In this document: positions 23,253 through 30,931 of the stretch, piece after piece
Layout: each line of letters begins with the position of its first letter
Numbering within the stretch: position 1 is the stretch's first letter
Assembly: GCA_022793145.1 (NCBI GenBank)
Contig: JAAWCI010000036.1
Location: 1-30,953 of the forward strand
Length of the DNA stretch: 30,953 nucleotides
Direction of reading: 5' to 3'
Source of the DNA: Bacilli bacterium
GTDB lineage: Bacteria; Bacillota_I; Bacilli_A; RF39; UBA660
Program-made: the position numbers and the translations under genes
The notes under the pieces: generated by a model
Seen by the model: only the letters and a program-made list of their open reading frames with translations
Databases searched by the model: none
What the model was told of the DNA's origin: nothing

Positions 23253-24478
23253 TGGAACAGTATACATTTATAGAAAATATTGAAATTAAAGAATATCAAT
23301 CATTTATAATAAACTCCGAAGTTGTTTCCTTCATGCAAGATTTTAATTGGGCCTCTGTAAAAAAAGATTGGAAATCCTTTCGTTTAGGGTTATATCATAA
23401 CAAGAAATTAGTAGCTGTAGGGTTGTTACTAATAAAAAAAATTATAAAAGGTATTTACATTGGATATTTACCTAGAGGTTTTGTTGGAGATTTATCAGAT
23501 GAAAAAATAGTAAACAACTTTACAGAAGGACTAAAAAAAGTAGCCAAAGAAAATCATTGTTATATGATTAAAATAGACCCTAATTTTTGCTTTCAAGAAA
23601 CAAGTATCTCTGAAATCAAAAAAAACGAAAAAACAGATATTCCCATTATACTTTCTAAAAATAGTGAACAATATCATAAAACTTTATTAGCTCATCATTA
23701 TAAACATAAAGGCTATCCTAAAGAATTATCTAAAACTTTTCAGCCGAGATTTCATATGATGGTTCCACTTATTGACAAAGATTTCGAACACTTTACTGAA
23801 GAAGAATTCATAAAGTCATACAAAAGAAAGATACGAGATCGAATTGGCAATTATCACACCAAACGTGGAGTATTTTTTGAACACACCACAGATAAAAAAT
23901 ATTTAAATGATTTTATGAATATTATTAAAGAAACTGAAAAAAGACAAGATATCCATCTTAGAAATAAAGAATATTTTGAAATTATTATGAATAAGTTTCA
24001 TGAAAAAGCAGTTTTATTTTTTGGCAAAGTAAATTTACACACTTATTTAAATTTTTTAGAAAACAATAATGGAAAACATGAAGAGATTCAACTAATAAAA
24101 AAGTTAATCGCATCTGGAAAAGATATTATGACGCTATCTGCTGCTTTTGTAATTATGCCAACTAATCAATCCGGCATCAGAATTTCAGAATATTTATATG
24201 CAGGAAATCAATTATTAGCCAATAAACTCCAAGTCTCTTTAGGATTAGTATTTGAAATTTGTAAATATTCTATAGAGCAAAACTGTTCTTATTGTAATTT
24301 AGGTGGTGTTGATGGGAATTTGAATGACCACTTATCTATATTTAAATCAACATTCAATCCTATTGTAATGGAATTCGCTGGGGAATATGATTTACCTATA
24401 AAAAAATATCTTTATTATCCAATTGAGATCTTTCTTCCTGTTCTAAAAAAAATTTACAAAATTTTCATAAAAAAATGA
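23252..24478 (+). CDS. FemABX-family aminoacyltransferase, third and divergent member
   Basis: A 408-residue Fem-type protein, clearly more distant from the first two. It begins with the family's first lobe (EVVSFMQDFNWASVKKDWKS, GIYIGYLPRGFVGDLSDEK, YMIKIDPNF). A region unlike its neighbours follows (HYKHKGYPKELSKTFQPRFH). The KSYKRKIRDRIGNYHTKRGV segment comes next, then a shorter helical arm (NFLENNNGKHEEIQLIKKLI), and the C-terminal lobe ends with GVDGNLNDHLSIFKSTFNP. In staphylococci FemX adds the first residue and is divergent from FemA/B, so this may be the first-step enzyme. That is inference only. It is translationally coupled to gene 2 and closed by a terminator. Confidence 0.88.
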   Translation: MEQYTFIENIEIKEYQSFIINSEVVSFMQDFNWASVKKDWKSFRLGLYHNKKLVAVGLLLIKKIIKGIYIGYLPRGFVGDLSDEKIVNNFTEGLKKVAKENHCYMIKIDPNFCFQETSISEIKKNEKTDIPIILSKNSEQYHKTLLAHHYKHKGYPKELSKTFQPRFHMMVPLIDKDFEHFTEEEFIKSYKRKIRDRIGNYHTKRGVFFEHTTDKKYLNDFMNIIKETEKRQDIHLRNKEYFEIIMNKFHEKAVLFFGKVNLHTYLNFLENNNGKHEEIQLIKKLIASGKDIMTLSAAFVIMPTNQSGIRISEYLYAGNQLLANKLQVSLGLVFEICKYSIEQNCSYCNLGGVDGNLNDHLSIFKSTFNPIVMEFAGEYDLPIKKYLYYPIEIFLPVLKKIYKIFIKK

Positions 24479-24503
24479 AACATTCTCTTGAGGTTTCATT
24501 TTT
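24471..24503 (+). terminator. Terminator of the FemABX operon
   Basis: An exact 11-bp inverted repeat (24471-24481 with 24493-24503) with an 11-nt loop. The second arm ends in TTTTT, and TTATTA follows. The last Fem stop codon lies in the first arm. Confidence 0.85.
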
Positions 24504-24543
24504 ATTATCAAATTTTATTAAGCAATTTATTGTATAAAAACAT

Positions 24544-25065
24544 TTACATAAATTTTTCTATAACTTCTGCTACAAAAGACTTATATTCAACTTCAGTGCT
24601 CTCTTCTGCCTCGATTAAGCAAAGCGGAGGAAATAAGACACACCACCAATTATCTCCTTCCCCTTTTCCTAATGTAATCAAAAGAGACTCATACATTCCA
24701 GCATCGTATGTAACTCCTTTATATTGTTTTTCAGGAAAATAGTTTTGACCGAAATGTACTTGATACGTCAGTGGATATTTTTCAACTGTTAATAATTGTT
24801 TTACTTTTGTTTCAATGTTTGGTAGTTCTAATATTATCTTTTCTCTCGCTTCTTTACTTCCTTTTGTATCCTTTAAAAGAGCGTACATTTCTTTTTGTAC
24901 CAAATCTCTTACTTTTCCTTTTATCAACTGGTCATAGTCACTATTACTATTTGCCAAAACTCTTAGTCTTATCGCATCATCTGGTATTAATTTTTCAGCA
25001 CTCACGTGTCCTACAATAATATAAAATAATAAAATCATTATAATCAAAGTTATAGTCTTTTTCAT
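24544..25065 (-). CDS. spoIIR: Stage II sporulation protein R (SpoIIR)
   Basis: SpoIIR is made in the forespore and secreted into the intermembrane space, where it triggers processing of pro-sigma-E by SpoIIGA. The 173-residue product has a signal peptide (about 1-23). The family motifs are IRLRVLANSNSDYDQLIKGK near the N-terminus and YESLLITLGKGEGDNWWCVL with FPPLCLIE near the C-terminus. The ATG at 25063-25065 follows an AGAGGGG ribosome site. That site overlaps the stem of the rlmH terminator hairpin, so read-through transcripts could hide it. I could not see a clear sigma-F promoter. Confidence 0.94.
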   Translation of the reverse strand: MKKTITLIIMILLFYIIVGHVSAEKLIPDDAIRLRVLANSNSDYDQLIKGKVRDLVQKEMYALLKDTKGSKEAREKIILELPNIETKVKQLLTVEKYPLTYQVHFGQNYFPEKQYKGVTYDAGMYESLLITLGKGEGDNWWCVLFPPLCLIEAEESTEVEYKSFVAEVIEKFM

Positions 25066-25068
25066 AAA

Positions 25069-25101
25069 AAATCGTCCCCTCTATTTCTTTTTGGACGATT
25101 T
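25069..25101 (-). terminator. rlmH terminator overlapping the spoIIR ribosome site
   Basis: A perfect 9-bp stem (AAATCGTCC at 25069-25077, complement at 25093-25101) with a 15-nt loop, followed on the minus strand by a T-run. The GGGG of the spoIIR ribosome site (25076-25082) is at the junction of stem and loop, and the spoIIR ATG is 4 nt beyond the stem. Confidence 0.75.
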
Positions 25102-25117
25102 CACTTCATTTTATTCA

Positions 25118-25573
25118 TTATTTATGATAACTTTCATTATTTTTTATTTTGTAAGCTCGATACAATTGTTCTAATAAAAGAACTCTAAACAACTGATGTG
25201 GAAATGTTAACTTTGAAAATGACAACAAATAGTTAGCTCGATCTTTAATATCTTGATGCAGACCATATGATCCACCAATTACAAAAACTAAATTTGATGA
25301 TGATAAGAAAATAGAATTGATCATTTGACTAAAGTCTAAAGATGATGTTTCTTTTCCTTCAATTGCTAGTGCTATCACATAATCTTTGGTTTCTATATGC
25401 TTCATTAATGCTTCTTTCTCTTGAGCTAATATTGTAGGAATATGATTGCCTTCTACATCGGCTACTTCAACAATATTAAGTTTGGTATATTTAGACAATC
25501 TTTTTTGATACTCAGCTAGCGCATCTTTCCAATATTGCTCTTTTATTTTACCAACACACAAAATCTTAATCAT
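25118..25573 (-). CDS. rlmH: 23S rRNA (pseudouridine1915-N3)-methyltransferase RlmH
   Basis: RlmH methylates pseudouridine 1915 in helix 69 of 23S rRNA. The 151-residue product starts MIKILCVGKIKEQYWKDALA. It has LVFVIGGSYGLHQDI with the SAM-binding trefoil-knot glycine patch, then LSFSKLTFPHQLFRVLLLEQ and LYRAYKI, and ends in SYHK. Catalysis in the family uses the C-terminal YHH-like tail, so the terminal lysine is a minor variant. It overlaps walJ by 4 bp, continuing the dnaB to rlmH co-directional block. Confidence 0.95.
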   Translation of the reverse strand: MIKILCVGKIKEQYWKDALAEYQKRLSKYTKLNIVEVADVEGNHIPTILAQEKEALMKHIETKDYVIALAIEGKETSSLDFSQMINSIFLSSSNLVFVIGGSYGLHQDIKDRANYLLSFSKLTFPHQLFRVLLLEQLYRAYKIKNNESYHK

Positions 25574-26334
25574 ACCTCTATCAATTCCGTTCTTTCCGTT
25601 TGTTTGGCTATATAAATATGTTCTATCTTTTTTTGTTTTTTCAATAAAGCATTATTTAAAGCTTCCAACGCTTTTTCTGGAGTATTATTTTCTTCACTTA
25701 AATGGATTAAAATAATTTTTTTCGTTTCTTCTCCCATAAACTTTGTAATATAGTTAGAACAATCTTTATTAGATAAATGCCCTATATCTCCTAATATTCT
25801 TTGCTTTACATTATATGGATAATTTCCATTCATTAGCATTTCTACATCATGATTACTTTCAATGATATATATTTTTTTATTCTTTAATTTGCTATGATTT
25901 TTAATATTTATATATCCAGTATCTGTAATATAAACAACGGATGATTTATCAGATGACAATATATAGCCATTTGAATCCGAAGCATCATGCGAGGTCTTAA
26001 AAATTTCTATAAACAGATCAGATATATTGAAATCTTCGGTTACTATTTCATAATTCAAAATAGGAAATAATACATTTAATTCCTCATAAATTTTAGGTGT
26101 TAAATAAAGTTTTGTTTGATATTTTTTTACGAAAACCCTAATACCACTAATATGGTCAGTATGTGTGTGTGTCACTAAAATTCCATTGATCTCTTTTGGA
26201 TCCACTCCTATTTCTTTTAACTTTCTTTCAGCATATAAAGAAGTTGTACCTATATCAATTAAAAGCTTTACATGCTCTGTTTCGATATAAGTACAATTTC
26301 CTTTTGAACCACTTGCTAAAACGCAAATTTTCAT
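25570..26334 (-). CDS. walJ: Metallo-beta-lactamase fold hydrolase, WalJ/YycJ-like
   Basis: A 254-residue metal-dependent hydrolase with the HxHxDH motif H56-T-H58-T-D60-H61 (LVTHTHTDHISG) and further ligands in SHDASDSNGY, YITDTGYI and GHLSNKDC. In Bacilli, WalJ (YycJ/VicX) lies downstream of the WalRK two-component genes and upstream of rlmH and has been linked to DNA repair and coordination of replication with division. Here WalR, WalK, WalH and WalI are absent, and the partner upstream is an M23 endopeptidase. Its start overlaps the stop of that gene. Identity is based on sequence plus the rlmH neighbour. Confidence 0.87.
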   Translation of the reverse strand: MKICVLASGSKGNCTYIETEHVKLLIDIGTTSLYAERKLKEIGVDPKEINGILVTHTHTDHISGIRVFVKKYQTKLYLTPKIYEELNVLFPILNYEIVTEDFNISDLFIEIFKTSHDASDSNGYILSSDKSSVVYITDTGYINIKNHSKLKNKKIYIIESNHDVEMLMNGNYPYNVKQRILGDIGHLSNKDCSNYITKFMGEETKKIILIHLSEENNTPEKALEALNNALLKKQKKIEHIYIAKQTERTELIEV

Positions 26335-27830
26335 TAATAAAAATTCAGTGGATTATGAGATCTGCTTCCGCCTCGATATGGGAATCCTGACCAAATACCA
26401 AAGTGAACATGTGGACCTGTTGCCCATCCTGTATCTCCTACTTTTCCAATAGTAGAACCACGCGCTACAGTTTGTCCTTTTTGAACTAATATTTTTGACA
26501 TATGACCATAATAAGTATAATATCCATTATTATGATTAATAATTACATAATTTCCATTAATATCATTATAACTAGCAACTTCAACTGTTCCGTTATTCGC
26601 TGCATAAAGTGGTGAACCATACCCAGTTCCTGCAATATCGATTGCATCATGTAACTCACGTTTTCCATTTATTGGGTTTATTCTCCAAGCATAATAAGAA
26701 GTAATTGTCCATCCGCTTTGTGTTGGCCATTGCCAAGAAGTTAATGAACCTACATTTGGAACATAATGTGTCCCTCTTCGAATGACTTCATTAATAGGAA
26801 CTTTTAAAATTTCTTTTCCTTTTGGCTCAATATAGCTAATTTCACCATTTACATATTTCATATTTTGTGAAACTCTATCTAGCCCTTTTTCTCCTTTGGT
26901 TTCTACAAATTCTTCTCCGATCATCATATTGTCGTCTTTTATAATTTCCTGTCCATAATTACTTTCATGATCTTCTACTGAGTAAACAATTTTAACTACA
27001 CTAAGCTGAGGATCAGTGATACCTATAACAACTTCTTGGTTCGGATAAAGTAAACTATTTTCATTTGTAAACTCTGGATTTGAAATTAAAAATTCACCTA
27101 TACTAATTTGATTATTAAAAGCAATCTTTTCAATTGTATCTCCCATCTGAACAACATATTTTTTTGTTGCACTATCTTTCCCAAATACTAAGTCATGTGT
27201 TAAATCTTCTGCTGACGTATAGATTCCTTCTGTTACAGGGATTTTCATTTCCTTAATTGTTTTATCTCCATCTATATAAACATCAGTTATAATACTTCCT
27301 GTTGTATCTATTGGAGTTTGCAAATTATTTTTATAAGCTTCATATTGTTCTTCACCGACAAATATTTTTACAATTTCTTCTGCCGCTTGGCTAAAAATTT
27401 CTTCATTAAGAACATAATATTTACTAATTTTTTCTTTCGTTTCGTTTTCGCTTTCAGCTGAAGCGACAGTCTGTCTAATTGTTACCTGATATCCTTTAAT
27501 TGTAAATGGTCTCTGCTCTTTTATTTTATTGTAGATACTCCTTACAGAATCTAGTTTTTGATCGTATGTTGTAATCTTTTTTATTTCCAATCCCTCTGGG
27601 GCATAAACTACATCTACATTATACTTACGCTTTATTTGACTTCCTTCTCCATCAATATATCGTTCTAATGCTTTTTTAGATTTGACTACTCCAATCACCT
27701 CATCATCAAGATAAACTTGATAATAAGCATTTGGCTCTGTTAAGCTTTTATAATTAAATCCTAATAGAAAAACAGAACTTCCTATCAAAATGCAAGTCAT
27801 AATAATTCCAAATTTTTTCAAACTATTCAC
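26334..27830 (-). CDS. LysM/G5/M23 cell-wall endopeptidase
   Basis: A 498-residue surface peptidase predicted to cut cross-linked peptidoglycan. In order: an N-terminal membrane anchor (about 6-24); about 190 unrecognised residues; a LysM wall-binding domain (about 224-270, YVVQMGDTIEKIA); a G5-like beta domain (about 278-353); and an M23 domain (about 365-498). The M23 zinc ligands are intact: H394 and D398 (ELHDAIDI), H443 (YGHMSKI) and H474-x-H476 (TGPHVHFGI). The start is GTG at 27828-27830; TTG at 27819-27821 with GGTGA 5 nt before it is a good alternative, giving MKKFGI. It overlaps walJ and lies between it and dnaB. Confidence 0.9.
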   Translation of the reverse strand: MNSLKKFGIIMTCILIGSSVFLLGFNYKSLTEPNAYYQVYLDDEVIGVVKSKKALERYIDGEGSQIKRKYNVDVVYAPEGLEIKKITTYDQKLDSVRSIYNKIKEQRPFTIKGYQVTIRQTVASAESENETKEKISKYYVLNEEIFSQAAEEIVKIFVGEEQYEAYKNNLQTPIDTTGSIITDVYIDGDKTIKEMKIPVTEGIYTSAEDLTHDLVFGKDSATKKYVVQMGDTIEKIAFNNQISIGEFLISNPEFTNENSLLYPNQEVVIGITDPQLSVVKIVYSVEDHESNYGQEIIKDDNMMIGEEFVETKGEKGLDRVSQNMKYVNGEISYIEPKGKEILKVPINEVIRRGTHYVPNVGSLTSWQWPTQSGWTITSYYAWRINPINGKRELHDAIDIAGTGYGSPLYAANNGTVEVASYNDINGNYVIINHNNGYYTYYGHMSKILVQKGQTVARGSTIGKVGDTGWATGPHVHFGIWSGFPYRGGSRSHNPLNFY

Positions 27831-29174
27831 CTACTCTTCTTCTCTGTTTGTCATATTAACAAATGTACTAGTATTTCTTCTGAAAATCAAATCAATTGTA
27901 GTCGTTGGACCATTACGATGCTTTGCAATGATAAACTCACTTTTACTAGTATTTTCATCAATAGAAATTTGTTTTGTATAGTAATCATCACGGTATAGGA
28001 AAGCTACAATATCGGCATCTTGTTCAATAGATCCAGATTCTCTTAAATCACTCAGTAAAGGTCTTTTATCATCTCTTCCTTCAACACTACGAGAGAGCTG
28101 CGCTAAAGCGATTACAGGAATTTCTAATTCCATTGCTAAAGTTTTTAAAGAACGAGAGATTTCTGATACTTCTTGCTGTCTATTTCCTGCATATTTTGCA
28201 GATCCACTAATTAACTGCAAATAGTCGATGATTACAATTCCCAATCCATCTTCTGAACTAGCTAATCTCCTACATTTTGCACGAATCTCTCCAATTGTCA
28301 TTCCAGGTGTGTCATCTATAAATATTTTTGTTTCTGATAACCTACTTACAGCTTCATTAATTCGTTTCCAATCATTATGTTCAAAGCTTCCATTTCGAAG
28401 TTTATATCCATCAATTTGTCCTGCTGATGAAATCATTCTTGTTACAAGCTGCTCTGCCCCCATCTCCATGTTAAATAATGCAACACTTGTACTATTGTTT
28501 TTGGCTATATTCACTGCTAAATTTACAGCAAGAGCTGTTTTTCCCATTGCTGGACGAGCTGCTATAATAATTAATTCATTAGAATGAAAACCACTTGTTA
28601 CCTTATCTAAATCATAAAATCCTGTTGCTAATCCAGTAACTTCTCCTTTTCTCTGCGACAATTTATCCAAATCAGCCTGTGTTTTTAATAATACTTCCTG
28701 AAGGGTTCTAAATTCTGATCCTTTTCTTGTTTTTACAACACTCAAAATCTTTTTTTCAGCATTGTCTAATATCTCGCTTAATTCTTCATTACCATTATAT
28801 CCTTCTGTCACAATATTTGTCGCTTCTTCTATAAGTCTTCTTAAAATAGCCTTTTCATTTACTATTTTAATATACTCATCTACATTTGCTGCTGTTGGGA
28901 CACTATTGATGACTTCCATCAAATAATCGACATCACCAATTTGTTTTAGCCATCCACGGTTAGATAATTCATCTGTTACAATTGTCAAATCAACTGGAAT
29001 ATTTTTTTCTAGCAAATCACTTAATACTGCAAAAATTTTAGCATGGGCATCCAAATAAAACAATTCTTTATTTAAAGATTCCACTCCTTTTTGCAAAGCA
29101 TATTTTGATAAAAACATTGAACCCAATACAGATTGTTCAGCATCTAGATTATGAGGCATAACTCTTTCTGCCAT
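27831..29174 (-). CDS. dnaB: Replicative DNA helicase DnaB
   Basis: DnaB (DnaC in Bacillus) is the hexameric helicase that opens the replication fork. The 447-residue product has the N-terminal domain (MPHNLDAEQSVLGSMFLS) and the RecA-like motor. The motor carries Walker A ARPAMGKT (206-213), Walker B IVIIDYLQLI and DLRESGSIEQDADIVAFLYR. It has no intein or insertion. It follows rplI by 9 bp, matching the rplI-dnaB order common to Bacillota, and ends directly at the start of the M23 peptidase gene. Confidence 0.97.
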   Translation of the reverse strand: MAERVMPHNLDAEQSVLGSMFLSKYALQKGVESLNKELFYLDAHAKIFAVLSDLLEKNIPVDLTIVTDELSNRGWLKQIGDVDYLMEVINSVPTAANVDEYIKIVNEKAILRRLIEEATNIVTEGYNGNEELSEILDNAEKKILSVVKTRKGSEFRTLQEVLLKTQADLDKLSQRKGEVTGLATGFYDLDKVTSGFHSNELIIIAARPAMGKTALAVNLAVNIAKNNSTSVALFNMEMGAEQLVTRMISSAGQIDGYKLRNGSFEHNDWKRINEAVSRLSETKIFIDDTPGMTIGEIRAKCRRLASSEDGLGIVIIDYLQLISGSAKYAGNRQQEVSEISRSLKTLAMELEIPVIALAQLSRSVEGRDDKRPLLSDLRESGSIEQDADIVAFLYRDDYYTKQISIDENTSKSEFIIAKHRNGPTTTIDLIFRRNTSTFVNMTNREEE

Positions 29175-29183
29175 TTTTCCACC

Positions 29184-29630
29184 TTATTTCTGTTTTACTA
29201 ACTTTATTTTTAGTGTTGCTATTACCTTTTTGTGCAATACTACTTTTATTTGATGAACACCTAAGCTAGTTAAACCACTATCTATTTCAATAGCTTTTTT
29301 ATCAATTTCATATCCAAGATTTTTTAATTCAGAAACAATTTGTTTTGAACTAACACTTCCAAATACACGATCCTGTTCTCCTGTTTTAACAGGAATTTCT
29401 ATTGTCATTTTTTCCAATTTTTCTTTTACCATTTCACAATCTTTAATTTTTAAATTTTCTTGTAATTCCATTTCTGCTTGTTCTTTTTTTAAACGATTAA
29501 TACCAGTATTTGTTGCTTGAATTGCATACCCATTTTTTATTAAAAAATTCATTCCATATCCATCTTTTACTTCTTTTATTTCTCCCTTTTTCCCCTGGTT
29601 CTTTACATCTTTTAAAAATATTACTTTCAT
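29184..29630 (-). CDS. rplI: 50S ribosomal protein L9
   Basis: L9 binds 23S rRNA near the L1 stalk and helps maintain frame. The 148-residue product starts [20 protein letters not shown] and continues [16 protein letters not shown], the family N-terminal domain. The long connecting helix comes next, then the C-terminal domain ([20 protein letters not shown]). It is 4 bp after the DHH gene and 9 bp before dnaB, the gdpP-rplI-dnaB order of Bacilli. Confidence 0.97.
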   Translation of the reverse strand: MKVIFLKDVKNQGKKGEIKEVKDGYGMNFLIKNGYAIQATNTGINRLKKEQAEMELQENLKIKDCEMVKEKLEKMTIEIPVKTGEQDRVFGSVSSKQIVSELKNLGYEIDKKAIEIDSGLTSLGVHQIKVVLHKKVIATLKIKLVKQK

Positions 29631-29634
29631 TCTT

Positions 29635-30609
29635 TCACCTCTGATTCACTATTTCTATAATTCTATTTTTTACTTCCTCCATCTTAGCGTTTGCTAACTG
29701 AGCTGCTGCATCTGTTAAGTGGCCTCCACCACCTAAAATACTCATAATTTCCTCTACATTGACATTTCCTAATGATCTAGCACTTACTCCTATTACATTC
29801 TTCTCTAATCTTCCAATTGTAAAAGAAGCTTCCACTTTATCAAACTGCAATAATTGCTCTGCTATTTCAGCTAAATCTTTTGGAGTGTATATAGAATCAT
29901 CCATCATACAAAGAGCCATATTCTCATTAATCATATCACTTTTATCAACAAAATAACTTCTTTTTAAATAGGCTTCTTTTGTTTCCTTTAATAATTCTTG
30001 TTTCAAAATGGAATTTGCTCCCATAGACGTCAGTATTGCTGCTGCTTCATATGTTTTTTCTGTCGTCTTTAATTTGTAATTACTTGTGTCAATTTCTATT
30101 CCTGTTATCATAATAGTTGCAATAATAGACTCTACTGTTTTATTTAAATATTTTAAATAATATACCATGAATTCAGTAACACTAGAAATGCTAGAATTAA
30201 TATAAGAAAATTCAGTTTCTTTAATATAATTTGTACCTTTAATATGATGATCGAGTACAATTACATGTTTACAATTCTCCAATATTTTTTTACTCTCTAC
30301 CATCTCAGCTTTATGAACATCTAATATAATCAATAAAGTGTTTTCTGAAATTTCTTGTAATGCTTTTTTTTCTGCTTTTTGTTTCACTTCAACTTTATTT
30401 TGTTGCAAGAACTCATACATTTTCAAAACAGATCTATCTTTTGGTTCTTCTGTATCAATGATATAGCATTCTTTTTTAAAAGAAGTTACAATTTTATACA
30501 AACATATTGAGGCCCCTAATCCATCTAAATCAGGATTTTTATGTGTCATAATACAAACATTATCATATTTTTTAATTAATTTTGTTAATGTGTGAAAAGC
30601 ATCTATCAT
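29635..30609 (-). CDS. GdpP-like DHH/DHHA1 phosphodiesterase without sensory domains
   Basis: The 324-residue product matches only the C-terminal catalytic half of GdpP, the cyclic di-AMP phosphodiesterase. Metal-binding motifs are H23-x3-D27-x-D29 ([11 protein letters not shown]), D97 (ILDVHK), D120-H121-H122 (VLDHHIKG), D174 (EIDTSN) and the DHHA1 G293-H297 block ([14 protein letters not shown]). The two membrane helices, PAS and GGDEF domains of GdpP (about 330 residues) are absent. This is not window truncation: GAGGTGAG and a promoter directly precede the ATG. Cyclic di-AMP, pApA or short oligonucleotides are possible substrates. The gdpP-rplI-dnaB order supports GdpP ancestry over NrnA. 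Confidence 0.85.
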   Translation of the reverse strand: MIDAFHTLTKLIKKYDNVCIMTHKNPDLDGLGASICLYKIVTSFKKECYIIDTEEPKDRSVLKMYEFLQQNKVEVKQKAEKKALQEISENTLLIILDVHKAEMVESKKILENCKHVIVLDHHIKGTNYIKETEFSYINSSISSVTEFMVYYLKYLNKTVESIIATIMITGIEIDTSNYKLKTTEKTYEAAAILTSMGANSILKQELLKETKEAYLKRSYFVDKSDMINENMALCMMDDSIYTPKDLAEIAEQLLQFDKVEASFTIGRLEKNVIGVSARSLGNVNVEEIMSILGGGGHLTDAAAQLANAKMEEVKNRIIEIVNQR

Positions 30610-30635
30610 AACTCACCTCTTCATCTACAACATTT

Positions 30636-30664
30636 ATTATACTATAAAAAGTTTTTTATGTCTT
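30636..30664 (-). promoter_or_regulatory. Promoter of the DHH-rplI-dnaB operon
   Basis: TATAAT (30636-30641, reverse strand) lies 17 bp from AAGACA (30659-30664; 4 of 6 consensus bases). The ATG of the DHH gene is 27 bp downstream, with GAGGTGAG between. Confidence 0.65.
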
Positions 30665-30788
30665 TAAAAAAGCAAAGAAAACTTTTTGATATAAAAAAAT
30701 GTTATTTAAAATGTAGAAAAGAGTTCTAGATAATTCTTCAAAATGTTATACTTATTATAGCAATTTTTCACCTAAAAAAATAACTAAA
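30665..30788. other. A/T-rich spacer without a gene
   Basis: Part of a stretch of about 320 bp between the DHH gene and the next minus-strand gene. This section has no open frame of note or strong hairpin; the hairpins lie to its right. Confidence 0.5.
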
Positions 30789-30813
30789 AAATCAAGAGTT
30801 TTTCTCTTGATTT
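30785..30813 (-). terminator. Terminator hairpin, first of three in tandem
   Basis: A perfect 10-bp stem (AAATCAAGAG at 30789-30798, complement at 30804-30813) with a TTTTT loop. On the minus strand it exits into TTTTTT, so it acts for leftward transcripts. Confidence 0.75.
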
Positions 30814-30814
30814 C

Positions 30815-30860
30815 AGGCTGTTGACAAAGTCGATTTTTCAAATCGGCTTTGTCACAGCCT
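30815..30860 (+). terminator. Long near-perfect hairpin with plus-strand T-run
   Basis: The arms 30815-30836 and 30840-30860 pair over about 21 bp with one G-U and one bulge around a 3-nt loop. The plus strand continues TTTATATTT, so it looks like a rightward terminator, while no plus-strand gene lies upstream for over 6 kb. On the minus strand it lacks a T-run. Confidence 0.6.
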
Positions 30861-30884
30861 TTTATATTTCCCACATCAAAGCAT

Positions 30885-30927
30885 AAAAAAGGAACAAATT
30901 TAGGGATTAGGTGCCTAATATTTGCTC
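30885..30927 (-). terminator. Terminator of the gene leaving the right edge
   Basis: Arms at 30892-30904 (GAACAAATTTAGG) and 30914-30927 pair with one bulge and a wobble. The minus strand then reads CCTTTTTTAT. It begins 5 bp after a stop codon in a frame that comes in from the right. Confidence 0.65.
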
Positions 30928-30931
30928 TTAT

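Noticed and set aside
24488..25019. Plus-strand frames opposite spoIIR
   Set aside because: SpoIIR on the minus strand is unmistakable; the opposing frames are unsupported.
25102..25140. Sigma-F promoter before spoIIR
   Set aside because: TCATA, 15 bp, GAAGTGAAAT was the best candidate, but it misses too many key bases to report.
28228..28587. 119-codon plus-strand frame inside dnaB
   Set aside because: It is a shadow of the DnaB reading frame with no start signals or recognisable product.
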